A DNA stretch of 64,000 nucleotides from VAZQ01 sp963763365 (GCA_963763365.1 CAVXOE010000004.1:61325-125324); one strand, 5' to 3'; counted from the stretch's first letter, positions 56,328 to 63,999 are shown. Program-made: numbers and translations. The notes: generated by a model from the sequence alone, not told the origin.

Positions 56328-57929
56328 ATGCCCCGACCCGCGACCAAGCTAGCGCCCTCCCGTGAGGGCGGTTTCATCGCCCGAAAGGTGATCCCCTTCG
56401 ACGTGCGCGGTGACTACGCAAGGCTATACGGCCAGCGCACCGAGGAACGCTTGAATACCGGTCCGATGCCGGTTCTGCACGCACGTGCGAAACACCGCGA
56501 ATGGTCGAGTGAGATCGAGGCGCGGTTCGCCAACATCCGCGCGGAGCGCAAAGGCGCGGGCCGCAGCCTTACCCCGAAGGAAGCCCGGGCTCTGGCCGGG
56601 GACTGGTACGACTGGTTTACGACCCAGATGGCGGTACGTAATTGGCCCGCAGGCGTGTGGGAGGACTACCAAGCGCATATGCACTCCGAACTTTATGGGC
56701 CGGCTATGGCCGGCGGCGTGTTCGCTGGTGATCCTCTCGACTTTTGGGAGCGTGACCCTGCCATGCGCGAGCGAGTGCGACCGATCATCGCCGATGAAGC
56801 CAAGTCTCAACAATTCTTGGCGGCTAGGGGGCTGGTTCTGGATCCGGCGTCGCAGACTATGTTCCTCGATTACGTGACACGTGATTTTTTTGCTGCTGTG
56901 ACGGTGCTCGCCCGCCGTGCCCGCGGCGACCATGGGCCAGACAAATGGGCGGAGCAATTCCCACGCTTTGAGGCGCCGGCAGACCCCAGTGTAACCCCAT
57001 GGGCATTATTTGAACGGTGGATCGCCAAGGCCAAGCCAGCCAACTCGACCGTGAATCGATGGCGCACCGTGTTCCTGCGGCTGCAAAGCGATTTCCCGAA
57101 CACCAACGCCGCAGCGTTGCTACCCGAGCAAATTCAGGATTGGGCCAACGGCCTCATTAATTCTGACAGGACCGCACAAACGGTCGCCCATATATGGGTT
57201 CGCGCAGCCCGCACGGTGTTCGCGTGGGGGATCAATGAAAAGCTCATCTCGCGCAATCCGTTCGTCGGCTGGCGTATCAAGGTGCCAAAGCGAATCAGCA
57301 CACGTGAAACAAAGGCATTCACTGCCGATGAAGCCAACGCGATATTGACTGGCGCCCTGGCGGTCGAGGTGCGCCGCAAGGGCGATGCTGCCAAGCGATG
57401 GTGTCCGTGGCTCGCGGCCTACAGCGGTGCGCGCATGGGCGAGCTAACGCAATTGCGCGGCGTCGATATCGTTGAACAGGACGGCGTTCATGCCATGAAA
57501 ATCTCACCGGAGGCCGGAACGACCAAAACCGGAACGGCGCGCATGGTGCCACTTCATGAGCACCTGATCGAGCAGGGCTTCCTTGCGTTCGTGAAGGCCA
57601 ACGGCAAGGGACCGCTGTTCTACAATGAACCGACGCAACCGGCAGCGTCGGGCGATCCGACCAATCCCCGCAAGCCGCGCTTTGTGAAGGCACGCGAGAA
57701 CGTGGCCGTATGGGTCCGGAGCCTTGGCGTCAACGATCCGGAGTTGTCACCCAACCACGCATGGCGGCATACGTTCAAGGCTGTGGGCTTCCGCTGTGGC
57801 ATTTCCGAAAAAGTGCTTGACGCCATTGTCGGACACGCGCCCGCTTCGGTCGGACGTGGCTACGGCGAGCCGACACTTGCGGACAAGGCGCAAGAACTTT
57901 GCAAATTTCCACGATATCGGATTTCGTAA
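56328..57929 (+). CDS. Phage-type tyrosine recombinase/integrase
   Basis: 533 residues. A long N-terminal region (IARKVIPFDVRGDYARLYGQ, DWYDWFTTQMAVRNWPAG) is followed by a SAM-like core-binding domain (PWALFERWIAKAKPANSTVN). The catalytic domain shows the first Arg in AYSGARMGELTQLRG, a beta-hairpin Lys in AGTTKTGTARMVPLH, HAWRHTFKAVGFRCG (H-x-x-R) and HAPASVGRGYGEPTL with the distal His and nucleophile Tyr. It lies immediately 3' of tRNA-Gly, the usual arrangement at an attL end. I found no second copy of the tRNA-Gly 3' end in the window, so the other end of the element is outside it or lost. Confidence 0.9.
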   Translation: MPRPATKLAPSREGGFIARKVIPFDVRGDYARLYGQRTEERLNTGPMPVLHARAKHREWSSEIEARFANIRAERKGAGRSLTPKEARALAGDWYDWFTTQMAVRNWPAGVWEDYQAHMHSELYGPAMAGGVFAGDPLDFWERDPAMRERVRPIIADEAKSQQFLAARGLVLDPASQTMFLDYVTRDFFAAVTVLARRARGDHGPDKWAEQFPRFEAPADPSVTPWALFERWIAKAKPANSTVNRWRTVFLRLQSDFPNTNAAALLPEQIQDWANGLINSDRTAQTVAHIWVRAARTVFAWGINEKLISRNPFVGWRIKVPKRISTRETKAFTADEANAILTGALAVEVRRKGDAAKRWCPWLAAYSGARMGELTQLRGVDIVEQDGVHAMKISPEAGTTKTGTARMVPLHEHLIEQGFLAFVKANGKGPLFYNEPTQPAASGDPTNPRKPRFVKARENVAVWVRSLGVNDPELSPNHAWRHTFKAVGFRCGISEKVLDAIVGHAPASVGRGYGEPTLADKAQELCKFPRYRIS

Positions 57930-57983
57930 TAGCGCGGCAGATTAAGGCCGCCGGCGCCAACGACGGATCAACTCAACGGGCAG

Positions 57984-58202
57984 ATGTGCCTTGCGCGCCT
58001 GATGGAGACAGGCAACCTCGCCGACGAGCTGCATGAGTTCTTCAAGCGCAAGCTCCTCCCGCCCGTGTTCAAGACAATCATGGGCGGAGGTGAAGTTGCC
58101 GTCAGCACGACGGACTTGGACAAGGCGGCCTTCTCGGACTTTCATGCGGCCGCATCAGAAACCTCGCGCAGCGCATCAAAAATCTCAGAGACTGCGGCAT
58201 GA
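57984..58202 (+). CDS. Small hypothetical protein of the integrated element
   Basis: 72 residues: MCLARLMETGNLADELHEFF, KRKLLPPVFKTIMGGGEVAV, and an Ala/Ser-rich tail. GC-rich third positions support coding, and its TGA overlaps the next ATG (ATGA at 58199-58202), which suggests translational coupling. No family recognised; the antisense frame is open too but lacks such coupling. Confidence 0.45.
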   Translation: MCLARLMETGNLADELHEFFKRKLLPPVFKTIMGGGEVAVSTTDLDKAAFSDFHAAASETSRSASKISETAA

Positions 58203-58406
58203 ACATCGTGACTGACACGATCACAGACCGCGCGAACTGCCATTACCGGTTCATTGTCCCGGAATAATGATCCACGTCATTTCACCCACCGTATCTCAAA
58301 CAACCCGCCGACATGGCGCTGCAAGTGCGGGCAGGAGTTCCGCAACCTCGGCTACGCGAAGCGCTATCACATCGGGCTGAGGAACAAGCATCGGAAGGCG
58401 TGGTGA
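58199..58406 (+). CDS. Small zinc-finger-like protein, frame change near 58258
   Basis: The first frame reads MNIVTDTITDRANCHYRFIV and stops at TAA (58264-58266). Removing one C from GTCCCGG (58257-58260) continues RNNDPRHFTHRISNNPPTWR and CKCGQEFRNLGYAKRYHIGL, then RNKHRKAW and stops at 58404-58406. CKCG with the later H-x7-H resembles a C2H2-type finger. A phage-derived DNA-binding protein is possible. Evidence is limited to pattern and ATGA coupling. Confidence 0.35.
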
Positions 58407-58476
58407 AACAGAAGAACCCGGCGGAGCCTACTTACGCAGGCTGCACGCCGGGTTCAACCGCCGAAAGTCTTGAGTG

Positions 58477-58659
58477 TTACTTCTGGCCGCCCTGATGCTG
58501 GCCCGGCTTGCCCTGCTCTTGGGACTGCTGGCCCGGCTTCTGACCACCGCCCTGCTGACCAGGCTTCTGCTGGTTCGGGTTCGATTGGTCCTGTTGGCCT
58601 GGCTTGTTCTCGCCTTGGCCGCCGTGTTGCGGGTTCTGGTTCTGGTTCGGATTGGACAT
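58477..58659 (-). CDS. Low-complexity Gln/Gly/Pro/Asn-rich small protein
   Basis: 60 residues: MSNPNQNQNPQHGGQGENKP, then GQQDQSNPNQQKPGQQGGGQ and related repeats. About 90% of residues are N, Q, G, P or K; no hydrophobic core exists. The ATG is preceded by AGAGGTAGC at a good distance, so translation is plausible. Short proteins of this kind occur in Bradyrhizobium-type genomes, without a known role; disorder and hydration-type stress roles are only guesses. Confidence 0.6.
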   Translation of the reverse strand: MSNPNQNQNPQHGGQGENKPGQQDQSNPNQQKPGQQGGGQKPGQQSQEQGKPGQHQGGQK

Positions 58660-58774
58660 GTGACGCTACCTCTGTGTGTGGGGGAAATTTAATTGTGGGT
58701 AGAGTTCGATCACTACGTAGCTGGCTACGAAGCACCTCGTTACAAGCGCGAGTATTGGAAACAAAAATATATCT

Positions 58775-59293
58775 ATGACGGAACAAACGACGCTTACGCG
58801 AAAGCGCATGAGCCTTGAAGAGCAAGTGTGCAGCCTCGATCTTGCGAAGCGGCTCAAAGAATTGGGCGTGAAGCAGGAGAGCACATTTTACTGGAAGCAC
58901 AATACCGAAAGCCCGACAGGGAAATTTGACGAGCGGGTGCTCACGCACTATGGGCAACCTTACCGCGTGAACAGCACATATCATGTCTCCGCCTTCACCG
59001 TCGCGGAGCTGGGGGAGATGTTGCCGGAAGAAATATTCGACGGACGAAAATCCTTCATCGGGTTTCTGATGCTCCTCCCCCGATCAGAAGGCGGCTGGGG
59101 CATCGCATATGGACATGGAGTTCAGGATGGCGAGGACGACGTCTCTCAATATCGAGGAATAGACTTGAACTTTTTTGCCACTACCGAAGCCGACGCCCGC
59201 GCCAAGACGAGACCCTTGGCGAATCTCGCCGCGTCACGACCGCGTACATACTTCCGAGCGAGCGCATGGAAGCGCGCGCCAGTCAGTGAGTAG
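58775..59293 (+). CDS. Phage-associated hypothetical protein
   Basis: 172 residues. LEEQVCSLDLAKRLKELGVK, then QESTFYWKHNTESPTGKFDE and FTVAELGEMLPEEIF resemble short proteins found in prophages and islands of Hyphomicrobiales (V-C-S-L-E-L-A-K-R-L-K-x-L-G-V-x-Q-x-S-x-F-Y-W). The end, from KTRPLANLAASRPRTYFRAS, departs from the usual short C terminus and may be a scrambled tail. An internal ATG at 58808 is an alternative start. Function unknown. Confidence 0.55.
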   Translation: MTEQTTLTRKRMSLEEQVCSLDLAKRLKELGVKQESTFYWKHNTESPTGKFDERVLTHYGQPYRVNSTYHVSAFTVAELGEMLPEEIFDGRKSFIGFLMLLPRSEGGWGIAYGHGVQDGEDDVSQYRGIDLNFFATTEADARAKTRPLANLAASRPRTYFRASAWKRAPVSE

Positions 59294-59525
59294 CGTTGTG
59301 TTTTGGCTCGTGTATCAGAACGGCAAGGGCGTCGAAGTCGTCGTGCTGCCCGCGTCTGCGCTGATCTACGCGCGGCTCGACGCGGTGAATAAGGGACTAG
59401 ACGGCGGGACCTTCAAAGAGGGCCACCTACTCGACGCCAAATTGTCCAAGCGCGTGCCGAAGAAAATGATTGGCCGCCGCCTCTCACCGGACGAGGCGCA
59501 AGCGTTGCTCAGCGAGTTCGAATAG
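59286..59525 (+). CDS. Small hypothetical protein
   Basis: 79 residues from a GTG at 59286 overlapping the previous gene by eight bases: VSSVVFWLVYQNGKGVEVVV, LPASALIYARLDAVNKGLDG, SKRVPKKMIGRRLSPDEAQA. A basic, compact alpha-beta pattern without a recognised family. Codon use is GC-rich at third positions. Likely part of the same mobile-element cargo. Confidence 0.4.
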   Translation: MSSVVFWLVYQNGKGVEVVVLPASALIYARLDAVNKGLDGGTFKEGHLLDAKLSKRVPKKMIGRRLSPDEAQALLSEFE

Positions 59526-59729
59526 GGGCGGATACGTCTCCTACTGCCAATATGCAGCAGCAAGCACGACGCCAGTCGCTAGGAACGTAAGTGTCCAAGA
59601 ACCGGTGAGGCGAATTTTATCCCCTATTTGAAGCCGTCGATGTCCAAGGGTTTTTTCCATTTTTCGACAACAGCCAAGACGAGGGAAAGGTTCCGCTCTC
59701 GCAGATGGGCCAAGCTCGAAAAGCGAAAA

Positions 59730-59751
59730 CCCCGCCGGGGGGGAGGCGGGG
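59730..59751. terminator. Rho-independent-type hairpin
   Basis: CCCCGCC (59730-59736) and GGCGGGG (59745-59751) form a perfect 7-base stem with an 8-base loop, preceded by an A run and followed by CTTTC. It lies in the 376-base stretch between 59526 and 59901 in which I find no gene. Confidence 0.5.
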
Positions 59752-59901
59752 CTTTCTGAAGGGGCGGGCCGTCGGGGGGACGAGCGGCCAACAGGGGTTG
59801 AGAACCATTAGACGCGCGAGCGCCGGAGAAGGTTCAAATGACTCGTTTGCATTTATGTACATGGTTTGTTCTCGTGGGTCAAACGGGGAAAGCAGATCGT
59901 T

Positions 59902-60162
59902 ATGGCCGAGGCACAGCCCGATGTTCCTGATCCGCTGGAGGTTGCCGTGGAACAAGCCATCGCTGTTTGCGACGGCGACCCCCGCGCCGCCCTTCGCGCG
60001 TCGCTCGTCTACAACGAGTTCCTTGAACGGAAGCTCGACACGATGCGCGGCATGGTCTCGACCGGCTACTCCAGACAGCGGGTCACGTCGGCACGGAAGG
60101 CCGCGGAGAGGGTGGAGGAGTGGCGAGAAATATCCGATGGGAAGGACCCACCGAAAGCCTGA
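59902..60162 (+). CDS. Small conserved hypothetical protein
   Basis: 86 residues from the ATG at 59902: MAEAQPDVPDPLEVAVEQAI, AVCDGDPRAALRASLVYNEF, LERKLDTMRGMVSTGYSRQR. I know similar short helical proteins (A-I-A-x-C-x-G-D-x-R-x-A-x-x-A-L, N-x-F-L-E, S-x-G-Y-x-R-x-R) from Bradyrhizobium-type genomes without function. The frame is open to 59866, but the internal ATG fits the family start. Confidence 0.6.
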   Translation: MAEAQPDVPDPLEVAVEQAIAVCDGDPRAALRASLVYNEFLERKLDTMRGMVSTGYSRQRVTSARKAAERVEEWREISDGKDPPKA

Positions 60163-60237
60163 TTGGCCTCTCACCCTGGTACCCAGAAAGTGCCCAGCGC
60201 TCTAAGCGACTGAAGTGACTCTCGATTTCGGCGCATA
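60163..60237. other. Start of a 783-base gene-free zone
   Basis: From 60163 to 60945 I see no credible gene. The zone holds two tRNA 3' fragments (60238, 60501), a strong hairpin (60331) and one copy of a 120-base direct repeat (60591). The pieces before and between these carry nothing I can name. Confidence 0.5.
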
Positions 60238-60288
60238 CCCAGACTACGAATCTGGGGGTCGGAGGTTCGAATCCTTCCGGGCGCGCCA
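60238..60288 (+). other. 3' fragment of a tRNA-Arg(ACG): attachment-site scar
   Basis: CCAGA-CTACGAA-TCTGG is an anticodon arm with anticodon ACG. It is followed by a variable loop, T-arm GGAGGTTCGAATCCTTCC and acceptor strand GGGCGCG-CCA ending at 60288. The 5' half (acceptor strand, D-arm) is missing. A tRNA 3' half without its 5' half is the usual trace left where an element integrated into or excised from that tRNA gene. Confidence 0.75.
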
Positions 60289-60330
60289 GAACCCCAATAA
60301 ATATGGGCAAAAGTCGAGCGACAGAATGGT

Positions 60331-60361
60331 TGCCATGCAGAATTGGTTTTTCTGCATGGCA
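60331..60361. other. Perfect 12-base hairpin with repeated arm
   Basis: TGCCATGCAGAA (60331-60342) pairs with TTCTGCATGGCA (60350-60361) around a 7-base loop, and TCTGCATGGCA repeats immediately downstream. It lies between the two tRNA fragments and may be a recombination-directionality, regulatory or terminator structure. Confidence 0.5.
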
Positions 60362-60500
60362 TCTGCATGGCAGCGGAGATGATGGCATGCGGAGTTGTTG
60401 TTATCATACCCATCCTGCGGCCCAGATCACGGGAGCGATCCGCGATCGCCGACGTGACTTCAGAGGACGGTGCAGTTCAGCCCAAGGGCCAATCGGTCTT

Positions 60501-60544
60501 TCATAATGGTCTGGTTGGAGGTTCGAGTCCTTCCGGGCCCACCA
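60501..60544 (+). other. 3' fragment of a CAT-anticodon tRNA (Met or Ile2): attachment-site scar
   Basis: TCATAA of the anticodon loop (anticodon CAT) is followed by the 3' stem TGGTC, the T-arm GGAGGTTCGAGTCCTTCC and GGGCCCA-CCA ending at 60544. The 5' side of the anticodon stem does not pair, and no D-arm precedes, so this is a fragment. It is the second tRNA 3' end within 260 bases. Confidence 0.65.
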
Positions 60545-60590
60545 CGCATTCAGTAATATGAATGTGTTTTCCGGTCTCTGCGAGTTTCTC

Positions 60591-60710
60591 CGCGTAAATG
60601 GGGCTTTTCTCGCTCGGAGACCGTCTCTGTGTCGCGATGTTTAAGGAGAGATCGCGGGATTGGGCGGTCTGTCTCTGCTGCCCAAAATTCCGTTTCCCCG
60701 ATGCTTTTTG
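60591..60710. repeat. 120-base direct repeat, copy 1
   Basis: Starts CGCGTAAATG and ends GATGCTTTTT, with the core GGATTGGGCGGTCTGTCTCT. Copy 2 (63792-63911) is in the same orientation with about ten mismatches and one gap. The two copies flank the DUF3300-DUF2950 gene pair. Each contains GAGAC-N-GTCTC as a small inverted repeat. Confidence 0.75.
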
Positions 60711-60945
60711 ACGCTCAGCTGCGTTTTTTGACAATTCGCCATCCGTTGTGGGATTCATGATTGCGCAGCCGTGAACCGCTCAATGTCCTTCAAGAAATGC
60801 GTAGTTTGCCGGCTCGCAGAAATATCATAGAGAAGCGATGCACGACGACGGCGATCTTGGAACCTACTTGCGTCCCGTGTGACGACGTCGCCGGGCGTGC
60901 TTTGGTGGAAGCTGCAGTACGGGCTTCGTACTTGGAGAGGTCAAA

Positions 60946-62589
60946 ATGCCGGCTTGGCCAATTCTCTTAATGATGCTCACGTTGTTTGGACAACTGACGC
61001 ACGCGGCGTTGGCGCAAGGGACTGCGCCAGCCGCCTCGCCTCCACCGCTCTCAACCCAGCAACTTGATCAGCTCGTTGCACCGATCGCACTCTATCCGGA
61101 TCCGCTGATTGCCCAGGTTCTGGTTGCCGCAACCTATCCGCTGGAAGTGGTCCAGGCAGACCGCTGGGCCAAGAACAACAAGAATTTGAAAGGCGACGCA
61201 CTGCGCACGGCGGCCGCGAAAGAGAAATGGGACGACAGCATCAAGGCGCTGGTTGAAGTGCCGAACGTTCTGTCGATGATGAGCGACAAACTGGAGTGGA
61301 CGCAGAAGCTTGGCGACGCCATGCTCGCGCAGCAGGCTGACGTTATGGACGCGGTGCAGCGCCTGCGCCAACTTGCCAAGAAGAACAACAAGCTGGAGAC
61401 GACCAAGCAGCAGACCGTGACAACCCAGAGCGAAGGCGGCCAGGAGTACATCGCGATCCAGCCGACCTCCCAGAGTGAGCTGTACGTGCCGTACTACGAG
61501 CCTTCGGTTGTGTACGGTGCTTGGCCCTATCCCGAATATCCACCCTACTATTTCGCACCGCCGGCCGGCTACTTTCCGGGAGGCGTCTTGGCGAGCGGCA
61601 TCGCATTCGCTGCCGGCATAACGGCGGGCTGGGCGATTTGGGGCAATTGCAATTGGGGCGGCCGTTACGTCAATCACTACAACCGCAACACCGGAAATTT
61701 CGCGAGATGGGAGCACAACGTCGATCACCGGCACGGCGTTCGCTACAACAACGACGCTGTTCGGCAGAAGTATACGAAAAACAACATGCAAGGTGGTCGG
61801 CAGGAAAGGATCGATTTCCGCGGCCGGGATGGCGAGCGCGTGATCGATCCAGGCCGTCCAGGTGACCGACCTGGGGCCGGCAACCGACCGGGTGCTGGAG
61901 ATCGGCCTGGGGTTGGCGACCGGCCGGGTGCTGGCGGTAGGCCGGGTGCTGGAGATCGACCGGCCGCGGGCACTCGCCCCAGCGGCGGAGACCGGCCGGG
62001 ACAAGGTGCTGGTAATCGTCCCGGTGGGGGCGGCCAGGCGCAGCAGCGCCCCGCACAGCGTCCGAGTGGTAGTGGCCAAGCGCAGCAGCGTCCCGCACAA
62101 CGTCCGAGCGGCGGCCAGGCGCAGCGCCCGCAGCAGCGCGACAATGCCATGCAGCGCAGCGGATCAGGTCAGGCTGCGCGTCAGCAATCCAGCCGCGGCC
62201 GTCAGAGCTATAGCGGCGGTGGAGGCGGGCACCGTCAAGCGGGCGGGCGAAGTGGTGGTGGCGGCGGACGCGGTGGCGGTGGCGGTGGTGGCCGGCGCTC
62301 CGACATCGCGCTCAAGCACGAAATCACCCTGCTCGGTCACCTCGACAACGGCCTCGGCTTCTACCGCTTCGTCTACAACGACGACGATCATCAGGCCTAT
62401 GTCGGCGTGATGGCGCAGGAAGTGCAGGCGGTCGTGCCCGACGCGGTTGTGCGCGGCGACGATGGCTATCTTCGGGTCTTCTACGACAAGCTCGGACTCA
62501 CGTTCCAAACCTACGACGCATGGATCGCCGCCGGCGGACACGTTCCGGCCGGCAACCGGTCGGACGCTGACCGAGCGAGGACGCCATGA
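60946..62589 (+). CDS. DUF3300 protein with Arg-Gly-Pro-rich linker and C-terminal S74-like self-cleavage domain
   Basis: 547 residues. Signal peptide 1-23 (MPAWPILLMMLTLFGQLTHA). DUF3300 spans about 40-270: QLDQLVAPIALYPDPLIAQV, LVAATYPLEVVQADRW, WDDSIKALVEVPNVLSMMSD, YVPYYEPSVVYG, AWAIWG-type glycine loop (GWAIWGNCNWGGRYVN). Residues 300-450 are low complexity: GDRPGAGNRPGAGDRP, QAQQRPAQRPSG and poly-Gly. The last 96 residues resemble peptidase S74: S452-DIAL-K457 (catalytic Ser and Lys five apart), YRFVYNDDDHQAYVGVMAQE and VRGDDGYLRVFYDKLGL. The ATG has GGAGAGG upstream. Its TGA overlaps the DUF2950 ATG (62586-62589). Likely periplasmic or surface; the function of DUF3300 is not known. Confidence 0.83.
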   Translation: MPAWPILLMMLTLFGQLTHAALAQGTAPAASPPPLSTQQLDQLVAPIALYPDPLIAQVLVAATYPLEVVQADRWAKNNKNLKGDALRTAAAKEKWDDSIKALVEVPNVLSMMSDKLEWTQKLGDAMLAQQADVMDAVQRLRQLAKKNNKLETTKQQTVTTQSEGGQEYIAIQPTSQSELYVPYYEPSVVYGAWPYPEYPPYYFAPPAGYFPGGVLASGIAFAAGITAGWAIWGNCNWGGRYVNHYNRNTGNFARWEHNVDHRHGVRYNNDAVRQKYTKNNMQGGRQERIDFRGRDGERVIDPGRPGDRPGAGNRPGAGDRPGVGDRPGAGGRPGAGDRPAAGTRPSGGDRPGQGAGNRPGGGGQAQQRPAQRPSGSGQAQQRPAQRPSGGQAQRPQQRDNAMQRSGSGQAARQQSSRGRQSYSGGGGGHRQAGGRSGGGGGRGGGGGGGRRSDIALKHEITLLGHLDNGLGFYRFVYNDDDHQAYVGVMAQEVQAVVPDAVVRGDDGYLRVFYDKLGLTFQTYDAWIAAGGHVPAGNRSDADRARTP

Positions 62590-63575
62590 CACCGACACTC
62601 ACCGTACACGGTTCTCGAACTGCTTCGTTCGCGCGGCTGCTTGGCCACCTGCTTACTGCACTGGGATTGTTGCTCACTCTAACGAGTGGCACGCTCGCCC
62701 AGCAGCAACAGCAACAACAGACGTTTCAGACGCCGGAAGCTGCGGCGGAGGCGCTGGTCGCCGCCGCGAAAGCGGCCGACGCCCGCGCGCTGTTGCGGGT
62801 GCTGGGTCCTGATGGCGAGGACATCATCTCGTCCGGCGACCCGGTCGCCGACGCCAACAATCGCAAGCTACTCGTCGAGGCCTACGATCTGAAGCACGGC
62901 ATCGAGAAGGATGGCGACGACAAGGCCATGCTGACGCTCGGCGACGACGATTGGCCTTTCCCGATCCCGCTGGTGCGCGTGAACGACGCGTGGCGCTTCG
63001 ACACCGAGGCTGGCCGCGACGAGGTTCTCTTCCGCCGTATCGGCCGCAACGAACTGACCGTCATCCAGGCGATGCTCGCCTATGTCGACGCGCAGCAGGA
63101 ATACGCCGAGAAGAATTTCGGCGGTAGCAATGCCTATGCCCAGCGTATTGTCAGCCGACCGGGCAAGAAAGACGGCCTCTACTGGCCAGATGCGCAAGGT
63201 GAGCCAGAAAGCCCGCTTGGCGAGTTCGCCGCGCGAGCCGCCCTTGATGGCTATCGGCCAGGCCAGCAGCGCATTCCGTTCCACGGCTATTACTACAAGG
63301 TGCTAACGCGCCAAGGACCGGCCGCCGAGGGCGGAACGCTCGACTACGTCGTCAAAGGACAGATGATCGGCGGCTTCGCGCTGATCGCCTACCCGGCCGA
63401 ATACGACAACTCCGGCATCATGAGCTTCATGATCAATCAGGACGGCGTGGTCTATGAGAAGGACCTAGGCACCGACACGGCCAGAATTGCTTCTAGGATC
63501 ACGGCTTTCAATCCTGACGAAGGATGGCAGAAGGTCGTAAATAGCGGGATTCCGCAGGTGGCCACCAAGCCGTAG
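62586..63575 (+). CDS. DUF2950 periplasmic protein
   Basis: 329 residues. Signal peptide (LLGHLLTALGLLLTLTSGTLA-QQ) then a poly-Gln stretch of seven. FQTPEAAAEALVAAAKAADA, LLRVLGPDGEDIISSGDPVA, WPFPIPLVRVNDAWRFDTEA, GRDEVLFRRIGRNELTVIQA and YYKVLTRQGPAAEGGTLDYV are the conserved DUF2950 blocks. DUF2950 genes commonly sit next to DUF3300 genes in proteobacteria; here they overlap by four bases (ATGA), so the proteins are made together and may act as a pair in the periplasm. Role unknown. Confidence 0.87.
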   Translation: MTPTLTVHGSRTASFARLLGHLLTALGLLLTLTSGTLAQQQQQQQTFQTPEAAAEALVAAAKAADARALLRVLGPDGEDIISSGDPVADANNRKLLVEAYDLKHGIEKDGDDKAMLTLGDDDWPFPIPLVRVNDAWRFDTEAGRDEVLFRRIGRNELTVIQAMLAYVDAQQEYAEKNFGGSNAYAQRIVSRPGKKDGLYWPDAQGEPESPLGEFAARAALDGYRPGQQRIPFHGYYYKVLTRQGPAAEGGTLDYVVKGQMIGGFALIAYPAEYDNSGIMSFMINQDGVVYEKDLGTDTARIASRITAFNPDEGWQKVVNSGIPQVATKP

Positions 63576-63791
63576 TCAACTCCGAGCGGGACAAAATTAG
63601 ATGGCTGACAGCCAAAATTGGATGGCTGGCGATCTAGGGTATCAGGTCCGCTCGTCACTATAAAGTTCAACCGGGGTGGTGATAACGCGTCCCCACGCGT
63701 GCCATCTCAGGATGAAAGCCCTGGCCTCCCCGTCCCCCCGACGCCCGGCCGGGGCTTTCTGTATCTGCCGCCGTTTCTCGTTCGGCAACGC
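63576..63791. other. Gene-free spacer after DUF2950
   Basis: The window end (63576-64000) has no gene that I can support. This first part holds short GC-rich inverted pieces around 63730-63765 (CCGGCCGGGGCTTTC) like those near 59740, probably a terminator for the DUF pair. Confidence 0.4.
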
Positions 63792-63911
63792 CGCGTAAAT
63801 GAGCCTTTTCTCAATTCGGAGACTGTCTCTGTGTCGCGGCATTTAAGGAGAGATAGCGGGATTGGGCGGTCTGTCTCTGCTGCTCAAAATTCCGTTTCCC
63901 CGATGCTTTTT
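63792..63911. repeat. 120-base direct repeat, copy 2
   Basis: Same orientation as 60591-60710, with about 91% identity by eye. The most conserved part is GGATTGGGCGGTCTGTCTCT through CCGTTTCCCCGATGCTTTTT. It closes a 3.3-kb module. Confidence 0.75.
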
Positions 63912-63978
63912 CCGCAGTCGACTGGGGACTGGTTCGAAGTCTTACGAGGGACCGGATCTCAGAGACCGGTTCGATACG

Positions 63979-63999
63979 ACTGCGTGCCTGGCACGCAGT
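63979..63999. other. Perfect palindrome at the window end
   Basis: ACTGCGTGCC, a single T, then GGCACGCAGT form 10-base arms with a one-base centre. Could be an operator or cruciform-type site; its gene, if any, is outside the window. Confidence 0.4.

Noticed and set aside
60083..60388. Minus-strand ORF with the peptide RPEGFEPPTPRFVV
   Set aside because: This is the well-known spurious translation across a tRNA 3' end (here the tRNA-Arg fragment), not a protein.
60501..60758. Minus-strand ORF ending GPEGLEPPTRPL
   Set aside because: Same artefact over the CAT-tRNA fragment and the direct repeat.
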